Source: Ophiosphaerella korrae
Taxonomy: Eukaryota; Ascomycota; Dothideomycetes; Pleosporales; Phaeosphaeriaceae
DNA: 64,000 bases
Reading direction: 5' to 3'
NCBI GenBank assembly: GCA_028456385.1
Contig: JALNQF010000059.1
Span: forward strand, 124,001 to 188,000
Each line of letters opens with the position of its first letter. The first letter of the stretch is position 1. Below are positions 56,422-64,000 of the stretch, piece by piece. The notes beneath the pieces are model-generated. The model was not told the DNA's origin. It did no database searches and was given only the letters and a program-made list of their open reading frames with translations. The translations under genes were made by a program, and so were the position numbers.

Positions 56422-57642
56422 ATGAATTACCCAAAGATCAAAGGAACATCTCCTATATCCCACACAACGTATCCATCCGCCTGTTCAGAAAGATCATTGC
56501 CTGCACAAGTTACAACTCCAAGCCTACCAATCCCAGGCTCCAAGTCCATCTTTGCCTTTTGGCACTCCGGCATTCTCACTCTTCCATCATACCTCCTTTG
56601 TAATGTACTCAACTGGTACCGCCGTTTCTCCCCTTTAGGATGGACTGTCTATGTACTAGACACGGTTCCAGGCTCTTCTCTTCATGTCTCTAAATTTCTT
56701 GACACAAAATCACAATCAGTGGTGCCTGAAGCCTTCACTCATGGTACCCTCGACGGCGCATACGCTGCGCAACACACCTCGGACCTGATAAGATATCCGC
56801 TATTACTCAGATACGGTGGCATTTATCTTGACGTTGGTATTCTTCAATTCGGTGATCTCGACTGGCTATGGACCGAGCACATTTCCAACCCGGCGTCTCG
56901 GTATGACTTTGCGGGCTTCACAATGGGCGACCCGCCCGACGGAATATCTATTGTCAATTTCGCCTTCATGTGTAAACATAACAACCCGCTTGTACGGCGT
57001 GCACACGATATTTTTCTCAAAGTCTGGAAAGGAAAGACGAATACCATTGGCACGCATCGACACCCGCTCGTGAATCATGTGCCATTGATGCGAGTGCCAG
57101 AAGAGGTGGTAGTGAATGAAGAGGGCCAGGGTAGAATAGTCATCAATGATGAAGTGATGACCGACTATGCGATCCAGATTCAATGTATGGGGTCTGCACA
57201 ACGCTGGATCGACGAGAAGAATAACTGGAATGGACCAAAGTACGTGCGTGACCATTGCTGGTTATATAGTATGATGAGCGGAGCATTTGCGCACGAGCAA
57301 CTCACAAATTGGAGTGGAAAGCGACAATTTGACCTTCTCAAGCTAAGATTACCAAAAGCAGATGATGAACACAGCAAAGACCAGATGTTTGCGAAACAGA
57401 TGGTAGAGAACACCGTAGCGAATAGTTGGTGTTTGAAGCTTGGCCATGGCTTTTCGGCAAAGCTATTCGGCGGAGATACATTGGGTATGTTGTGGAGGAA
57501 GAATGAAGGGAGTGACAATGAAGACGGAACATATGCAGGGTGGTTAAGATGGGCGGAAACTAACTGTAAGCAGGACCGTATACTACAGCCCCTGGAAATT
57601 CCAACGTATGAGCCGACAATGAAAGGGGATTTCCTCAAGTAA
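56422..57642 (+). CDS. Capsular-polysaccharide-synthesis-type glycosyltransferase (GT32-like)
   Basis: 406 aa, single exon, from an ATG (MNYPKIKG). IFAFWHSGILTLPSYLLCNV starts the fold. The diagnostic part is HTSDLIRYPLLLRYGGIYLDVG, the acidic sugar-nucleotide motif of Caps_synth/GT32 enzymes, followed by SIVNFAFMCKHNNPL. No signal peptide is obvious, so it may be cytosolic or its N-terminus may be incomplete. Substrate is unknown. Confidence 0.75.
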   Translation: MNYPKIKGTSPISHTTYPSACSERSLPAQVTTPSLPIPGSKSIFAFWHSGILTLPSYLLCNVLNWYRRFSPLGWTVYVLDTVPGSSLHVSKFLDTKSQSVVPEAFTHGTLDGAYAAQHTSDLIRYPLLLRYGGIYLDVGILQFGDLDWLWTEHISNPASRYDFAGFTMGDPPDGISIVNFAFMCKHNNPLVRRAHDIFLKVWKGKTNTIGTHRHPLVNHVPLMRVPEEVVVNEEGQGRIVINDEVMTDYAIQIQCMGSAQRWIDEKNNWNGPKYVRDHCWLYSMMSGAFAHEQLTNWSGKRQFDLLKLRLPKADDEHSKDQMFAKQMVENTVANSWCLKLGHGFSAKLFGGDTLGMLWRKNEGSDNEDGTYAGWLRWAETNCKQDRILQPLEIPTYEPTMKGDFLK

Positions 57643-57808
57643 TATAAGCCAATATCATTTAAACCCTGTAACTTGCCCCAACATAAGACTCTTCAACGTT
57701 TGGTAAAATAATTAGGATCTTTGCTATGGCACATCTTCCAGTTCTTTTCGAGTCACTCTCACTTTCTAGTTTCCGGCAGAACGCCATTGCCTCAGTGACC
57801 CTCTCGAC

Positions 57809-58631
57809 TCAGATGTAAGTAGCGCGAACAAGATGAAAAGAATAGGAATCACTGTAACCCAGAATATCTACTCGTCTCGCTTTTCTGGTTGAAACTTGTC
57901 GCTCATTGAGAAGATAGCGGCAATTGAACTGAGCGGGATAAACAACATGGTCGACCTCGTGATTTTTCGAGAGATTTAGAGCATTGTGGTTGGCTACTTT
58001 TGCTTCCTGCGTGTTTGGGAACTGCAGATATGACTGCGGAAACGTGTCTGACATGAAAATAATTTGGCCACATGCTTCAAGAATCGAGGTCCATCCGTCA
58101 ATCTCCCATTGCGGAATATCACTCACAGCATTCGTAAGAGCATGGTCGCCTCTAGTCAACCCTAGCGCAGCCATATTTAGTTCCACTTATTTGGTCATCA
58201 AACCCATGCGGGTACTTTGTGTTGACGACAAAGCCAAAGAGTTCATGACGCCAGTTTCTCAATACACCTTCTGCAAAGCCGCGCAGATAGTCACAGCGAT
58301 TGACATGTAAAACAGCTGCGTCGGGACCAGACTAAAGTTGAAGCAGATTTAGCGTGCGACGACACAAGGATGTCAAAAAAGTCGAGATGACGAGCTTCCT
58401 TGCTATTGCTGAAGCTTCGCGAGTATTTTTGATGCGTGGATTCCCCGCACGAGCCCTATAGAGGATATCGTCGAATATTGGGTTGTAGTACGGTAGACCC
58501 CAGCTCGTGGTCCAGTTTGATGAGCCTTCTGGTAGTATTTCCATAGAATCGAATTCTGGCTCTAATTCATTCATGCGGGAGAACGCATATTGATTCGAGC
58601 GATGATAATGTGAGTGACTTGACGAAATCAC
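57809..58631 (-). pseudogene. Unrecognised protein gene with stop codon and frameshift
   Basis: Coding-like sequence runs through 58631-58332 (SSNWTTSWGLPYYNPIFDD, then a helical region ending LNLLQL). It meets TAG at 58332-58334 and continues in the same frame with SGPDAAVLHVNRCDYLRGF and GFVVNTKYPHGFDDQ. It then needs a shift of one base to enter the frame from ELNMAALGLTRGDHAL to its stop at 57809. Late parts look conserved (IFMSDTFPQSYLQFP, KNHEVDHVVYPAQF). No intron with usable signals and length repairs either break. I cannot name the family. It may have upstream exons. Confidence 0.5.
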
Positions 58632-59247
58632 CTAACGGTGGGTCGACAATGAGGATTACTTTATGAGCAGAGTTTCAGCAACGAAAACGAAGGGCGTACA
58701 AGATGAATATTAGAATTCTATGATCTATCGCATCTGGTGCCTGCTATCCAAAACGAGGCATTGTGGTAGCTCTTAGGAGACGCCAACGAGCCAACGAGGC
58801 CATGCATTTTGATATTTGGGCTTAGACTCTGCACCCACAGTGAGCTGAGCCAGCAAGGTACCAGGTCATTCAAATTGCATAGTATACCTGTGGCCAATTA
58901 AAATACGAGTCTTGTGTTGATTCAACGCATGGTATATATAAAATTGGTTCTCTGCTGGTACTGGCAACATGCTCGTTGGAAAGTTTTCGAAATAGAAGGA
59001 TAGACTCTCAGTACATAGAGGAGCAAAGGTTTTGTGGAGGCTAGTAGTCTATATATCCCTCAAGAAGTTATGTGAAGCAATCGAGAATGTTGGGATTTCT
59101 ACCAGTAAGTGGAAGAAAATGGATACATTTATTTGTATCGGATTCATTTTGGGTATAGATATTGTTGTGAGTTTGCCATTAAATTATGTGAAAAAAAAAA
59201 AGTTGTAGCTATGCGACATAGCAAGGGTGCTCAGAAATGACGCTATT
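58632..59247. other. Intergenic, nothing recognised
   Basis: About 615 bp of AT-rich sequence between the pseudogene and the SNF4 stop codon; no supported frame. Confidence 0.5.
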
Positions 59248-60557
59248 TTACTCATCATTCTCTAAGCCTTCTAGTAAAGTGTGTTCAAGGACATCACTCA
59301 GAGTCAAGACACCTTTAAGTCGGCTTTCCGAATCAATGACGATGAAACGGTGGACTCTAGATCTCCGAATTGTATCATATATCGTCGACATGTTGTCTGA
59401 TAATGAGCATGTGAAGATTCCAGGAAAGTCCTATAGGGAATCAGTGAGTACCGAGAGGGGAAGAGTGGGTGAATGGATAGAACTTACATCAGACCGTTTG
59501 AGAAGGGCGTCTCCGACAGTTAGGCTGAGATCGTCGTAGACGCCGCCTTTGATGAGAGCAATCACATCGACGGCTTCGAAAACGTTTAGTACGACGCCTA
59601 GAAGGTTCAGCTTAGGAACTAGAGCGGTAGCTCTTCAATACGTACCCTTCCTGTCTACGATGGGCACGCTCGATATGTTTTTTTTGACAAGCATGTGGAT
59701 GACATCCATGACAGGTGTGTCCATGGATGCAGTGGCGAGATCGTCATAGGTGCCGACGTTGGGCAGTTCTATGAGCGGCTTCCGCAACTTTTGTGTCTCC
59801 TTGACATTGACAGCAATAAATTTAAGGATACGATACTGTGTGATGACGCTGACAACCATGGTCCGGTGTGTCTCGTCGTCGTTGTCTACAATAGGAATAC
59901 GGCGGGCACGTGATTCGAGCATCAGGCGGCATGCTTCGTAGACTGGGCGGTCTGGGTGGATGGCTATGGTTTCTATAGGCTTGACGCCGAGTGCCTTCTC
60001 AATTTCTGACACAGGTCAGTGGCGGCAAGTTGTAGTGGAGAAGCAGACTCGCCTCGCAGGCTGTTCAAGCGGAACTGGTCGACCTGAGCTAGATCGTCCG
60101 GGTTCTGCCAGTAGTATTGGATGACGTTGATGTAGTCGGAGGTGGTCAGTAGTCCTGCGAATGTGGACGTCTTGGAGTCCCATAGCGGCGCAGAGACGAT
60201 GCCTAGGTATGGCGTTAGCTACCGCCGACTAGTGACGGGCGGCGATGAACTCACCGTTCTGGTTGAGGATGTTGAGGCTTTTCTTGACTAAGAGGGATGT
60301 GTCGAGCACGATCAGGCGATAGCTGATGGGCAGGACGTCGTAGCTTGTCCGGGCTTTGAGAAAGGAGCGTATCGTCCTCTAGCACAGTGTAAGCGACTAC
60401 TCGTCCTCGCCATACGGGCCATGCCGTCTCTTACCAGCCCCTCGATTTGCTCCTTGTCCAGCGGAGAGAGGCTTGGGCGCGCCAGCAGATTGCGCGGAGC
60501 CACAAAGGCAGACGCGTCAAGAGCAACGTGGTTCGCAGCCATATCTACGCCAGCCAT
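59248..60557 (-). CDS. SNF4: AMPK/Snf1 gamma subunit (four CBS domains)
   Basis: Nucleotide-sensing regulatory subunit of Snf1 kinase. Six exons: 60435-60557, 60255-60378, 60053-60202, 59646-60005, 59488-59597 and 59248-59430; 349 aa. CBS signatures include [75 protein letters not shown]. Four introns are GT-AG; the one at 60006-60052 has a GC donor (GAG|GCGAGT), and no GT nearby keeps frame while restoring [14 protein letters not shown]. The start ATG ([10 protein letters not shown]) is the first in frame; fungal orthologues often have longer N-termini, so a further 5' exon is possible. Confidence 0.93.
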
Positions 60558-60849
60558 TCGGTAAGCAAAGCCTTTTGGCCAAGGACTGCATGGGCAGGGT
60601 TGAGAAGTTAGTGGGTGAGTGGGTAGAGTGATGATGCTGGTCCGTGTGGGGCGGGGTTGGAGTGTGTGGGGGACCTCTCTTCTAGCTCAGCCTTAAAGTT
60701 AGCCTCAGCATCAGCCTCATGGCACATGACTCGTGGACTTTCATAATGGCAGGAAAATGCATACTACGTACATGGGCAGCACCTAGGAAATCCTCGACGT
60801 AGTCACAGCCTCCATCTCTGTGCACTTGCCGTCTGTGTCTCTCTTCCCA

Positions 60850-62598
60850 TCAGCCTTTGTTCTTCTGAGCTGCCTTGGCCGCCTCCAAGTTGAGCTCAGG
60901 TCCTGGCTCGGCCTCTGACCCCTCCATGATTATTTGCTTCGCAGTGCTCTCAACCGACTGCTCCGGTTCGCCTATTGACTTCCTCGCTTGCGCCACAATG
61001 GCTTCTGCTTCCGTGACTCCGCCCTTGACATTCGCCGCATCGCCATCAACGCCCATGGCCGCCTCATTCTTTCGCTGTCGAAGCGCTTTGTTGTCAAACC
61101 GAACAACCATGCATGACAGGTTATCCGTAGAAAAGCGAGCGAGGGCGTAATCAACGAGCTTCTTTGACGCCTCTTGGGCATCTTGAACATGGCGGACAAG
61201 GTCGACGGCTTCTTGGTCGGAACAAACGTCCCAAAGCTGCCATATCTTATTAGCTAAGCCAAATCCTAATTAGACTTCTGCACTTACACCATCACAAGCA
61301 AGGATCAAGAATTCGTCTTGATCTGCCTGTATCACAGTCTCTGTTGTGTAAGGGTGGCCAGTGACTAGATCCTTCATGTATGCATCGCCTAGTGCTCGGG
61401 TAACAGCAAGGACACCATTGACACGATTATTGAGTATCAAGCCGCCGGCACTCGCCACACGACGGCCCTCGTTCTCGTCGCTGCCTTTGTGGTCATAGGA
61501 TAACCGAAGCGCTCGGCCATTTCGGCACAAGACAATGCGAGCATCACCTACGTTTGCTGTGTAGAGTACTCTCTGTCGACTCGCCTCGGTTCGTAACCTT
61601 GTCTCTACAGTCTGTTCGTTAGTATGCTCAGAGTTGACCGCATCGCCTCCATCTGCCTTGTTTTCACTTCCTTCAGCATTCCTCAGGACGGAGACGGCAG
61701 CTGGAGCAAGTAAAACGGAGCCAGTAGACGATTGTGCGTTTGGCACTCTGTCTTCCCATCTTAAGACAGCTATAACCGCAGTGCATCCGCTATTTTTTAG
61801 GGGTAGTTTCTCAAGCTGCTGGTCAACAAGGGTGAATGTCTGATCGAGTAACTCGGGTACAGGGGTGTTGGGATTCTTCCGGATGGTATCCTCTAATATT
61901 AGGTGCAGCTTCTTCCCGCACCAATCCGCAGCAAAGGTGCCAGCGTGGCCGTCAAAGATGGCAAAATAACCGTTATCGGTTTCGACGACTTGTTGTGTAG
62001 ACGAGTCGGTCTGGATGGAAGCGGTTTCTGAGGCGGAGGTGCGCTGCTCGCCGCCATAGGAAGGGGCAGGGGTGCTAAGGAAGTTGTACAGATAGGCATG
62101 AGTGTCTTCCATGGTTCTTCTGCATTTCTTGTTCTTGTCTTCTGTGACGCCGACACGAAAGGTAGAGCGCGGGCCCGGGGCGGATTCGCCCGCCGAGTTG
62201 TTGAGGGAGCCCTGGGGAACGCTGAGGGCAGCATCGGACTTGCCGAGTTTCTGGATAGGCGTCTGGGCAGTCTTCTCCTGGGTGGTGGAGTTGGGAGTGG
62301 GAGAAGAGCCGGAGAGGTGCAGAGAGTTCCTTGCGCTTGAAAACATGTCCCTCGCGCGGGAGACGCCGCTGCTGCGGCGCTTCTTCTCTGCTGCGGAAAT
62401 GGAGGCGCCGTCGCTGGGCTTGCGCCCTGTGGTCGCGGACCCGTTCCCAGAGGGTTTTGTGTTGGCCACGGAGGATTCGTCTGCCTGGGCGGCGGCGGCG
62501 GCGGCGGCTGGGGCTGGCGAGACGGCAGGCTTGGAGGAGTCGGGCACAGCAGCGCTCTCTATGGCGGCAGCGTCGTCGTCCTTGGCCGAGCCGAACAT
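60850..62598 (-). CDS. PP2C protein phosphatase (Ptc1-like)
   Basis: Metal-dependent Ser/Thr phosphatase. Exons 61288-62598 and 60850-61236 around a 51-nt GTAAGT...GGCAG intron that restores [15 protein letters not shown]. Further motifs: [68 protein letters not shown]. The metal-binding Asp residues are present. The first 150 residues are Ser/Ala-rich with a poly-Ala run coded by GCC repeats (about 62490-62515). About 565 aa. The start is placed at the ATG at 62598 (MFGSAKDD); the frame is open upstream and a 5' exon cannot be excluded. Yeast Ptc1 acts on Snf1 and on HOG/cell-wall MAPK pathways. Confidence 0.88.
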
Positions 62599-63296
62599 GC
62601 GGTTCAGCAAGCCGCCTCCTCCAGCCTGGGAGGAGAAGCTCCGTCGTTTGTTTCCTGCCAGGGTGAAGGCTTCGCGGTCGCGCAGGCTTCACAGAGCGCG
62701 GGTGGCAATGGCGCGTGCAGAGGGAGGGAGCGTTGGGGGAGCGCAGGAGCGCAGGGAGTTGAGCGGCGAGAGTGGTTTGTGACGTCAATGCTGGGGGTGC
62801 TGCCGTCTTGTTAGCATCTCTCTCTCTGCAAGCGAACAAGCAAAGCGTGAGGGGTCGCAGAATCGCAGATGCAGGACCGTGCGCAGACAGGGCGACACGG
62901 CTGGGTTGGGCTGGGCTGGGCTGGGCACATACACGCAGATGGGCTCCTAGGAATGGCGGCGGCAGTGACGAGCGACGAGGGCGGCGAGGATGCGATGCAG
63001 AGAGGCAGAGATATACGTAGATAGCAGTGTCAGAGCCGGGCAGCCAGAGAGTGCGGGGGAGGCGGCCTGCTTCCAACTGCGGGCGCAGGCGCGGGCGCAG
63101 GCGTAGACTAGATACCTCCCTACGCAGACAGCAGGCTAGTGCACACTACACCTACTGCCTGCCTACCTACCCCTCGCCGCCATTCCCGCCCCCAGCAAGT
63201 GCCTGCGCCTAGCAAGGCGCCTGCTCCCAGCAAAGTGTCTGCCCACAGTGCCGCAGTGCCCCAGTGTATTACAAAAACCTTGTGAATATCTGCACC
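62599..63296. other. GC-rich intergenic with GGGCT and GGGCGCA repeats
   Basis: About 700 bp upstream of the PP2C gene. A GGGCT tract at 62901-62926 and GGGCGCAGGCGC units at 63081-63103 stand out. Frames here are Arg/Pro/Ala-rich artefacts of GC content. Confidence 0.6.
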
Positions 63297-64000
63297 TCAT
63301 CTCCTCAAGCTGTCCAGCCGCGCCTGCAGGTCGTCGTCGTCTGCATCGGGGCCCCCAATCGCCTGCGCCACGCGCCCTTCAGCCACTGCTGCCTTCTGCA
63401 ACCCGCTGGGCGTCTCGCCCAGCGCCTGTCCCAGGTCAATGCCTATCTCGTCCAGCACCTGGTTCACCACGTCCTCGCTCTCTTCCTCGTCCTCCATCCC
63501 TGTGGCGTCGTCAATCGCATCGTCCATCATCTCCTGTCGCTGATCCATGATGTCGTTCTCCTTCTCAAACTCCATGGCGATGCGCTGCAGCGCTGGAAGA
63601 TTCATCTGTCTGTTCATGCTGCCTAGTAGAGCTGCCAGCTGTTAGTGACGCCCATGTCGTGTGTACGACGAGACATACTTGTTGCCCCCTTCATAGACTG
63701 CATCATCTGCTCGTTGCTTCTCACCGTCTGTATCCGCAGTGAGATGGCTTGCAATTGCGTGCGCATCTGGTAAAACTTCTGAATATACCGTCTGGTCCGT
63801 ACAAGATCTTTCGCTTGTATGCGCAGCGGTCCCATCTGTCCGTTCTTGGCGCTCTTCTTGATGTCTGCCACCAGCTTCTTCTCCTGGTTCTCCAGCTTCA
63901 CCCGCTCTCGGTCTAGTTCTCGCTGCGTCTTTTCCAGTGCCCGTTGGTGCTTCCTCAGTCTTTCCGCCGGCGTCATCCGCTTTCCGAATGCCCACTCCAC
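63297..64000 (-). CDS. VPS2: ESCRT-III subunit Vps2 (CHMP2), 5' end outside window
   Basis: ESCRT-III protein for multivesicular-body sorting and membrane scission. Exon 63679-64000 opens EWAFGKRMTPAERLRKHQRA, lacking only the first few residues (normally MNILEWAFGK). A 56-nt GTATGT...ACTAG intron (63623-63678) joins to exon 63297-63622: SMNRQMNLPALQRIAMEFEKE, then the acidic C-terminal autoinhibitory region and the MIM1-type end DDDDLQARLDSLRR. Helical core and charge pattern fit the family. Truncated only by the window edge. Confidence 0.93.

Noticed and set aside
1..64000. tRNA, rRNA or CRISPR arrays
   Set aside because: No convincing A/B-box pair, 5S-like sequence or regularly spaced repeat was seen by eye; a covariance-model scan would settle RNA genes.

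Overview
The window is nuclear DNA of a filamentous ascomycete (Pezizomycotina). Introns are 45-100 nt with GTRNGT donors and CTAAC/CTGAC-like branch sites. Gene content is typical of the group: UstYa-family protein, URM1, COP9 subunit 5, ATG16/ATG22, secreted carboxylesterase, GH1 and NodB enzymes, a GPI-anchored fasciclin protein. One transposase relic carries stop codons of the kind left by repeat-induced point mutation (RIP). A Dothideomycete (Pleosporales-like) is my best guess, but the class is an inference. Gene models were assembled by hand from splice signals and reading-frame continuity; no alignment was run.

Layout. 0-5.5 kb: the 3' tail of an unidentified gene, a UstYa-family gene broken by one in-frame stop, a GATase-1 protein and an unrecognised protein. 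5.7-15.1 kb: a dense housekeeping block, mostly concerned with mitochondrial translation or protein folding: mL38 and uL4m (divergent), CSN5, ATG16, mitochondrial IF3, mitochondrial glutamyl-tRNA synthetase and a type I J-protein with a CaaX end. 15.3-17.2 kb: a secreted type-B carboxylesterase. 17.2-22.0 kb: a gene-poor, AT-rich island holding one small secreted protein and a decayed Tc1/mariner transposase with hairpins and short repeats. 22-30 kb: GPI-anchored fasciclin protein, ATG22, MFAP1, and a PHO80-type cyclin with a repeat-rich N-terminus. 30.6-33.5 kb: a large GC-rich gene-free stretch. 33.5-37.3 kb: uL15m and a three-module polysaccharide deacetylase. 39.3-44.9 kb: coiled-coil/zinc-finger protein, GH1 enzyme and an FMN-dependent dehydrogenase pseudogene. 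45.3-52.4 kb: ELP2 and URM1 (divergent), TDP1 and an F-box-like protein. 52.4-58.6 kb: a less conserved stretch with membrane, hypothetical and capsular-polysaccharide-type proteins and another pseudogene. 59.2-64 kb: SNF4 (AMPK gamma), a PP2C phosphatase and VPS2 (cut by the window edge).

How the genes work together. Five genes serve the mitochondrial ribosome or its translation (mL38, uL4m, uL15m, IF3, GluRS), four of them within 7.8 kb. ELP2 and URM1 act in the two branches of one tRNA wobble-uridine modification (mcm5s2U34) and share a 206-bp intergenic region. SNF4 lies next to a PP2C phosphatase of the type that counteracts Snf1 in yeast. The accessory stretches (0-1.2, 17-22, 43.6-44.9, 57.8-58.6 kb) contain the broken genes and the mobile-element debris.
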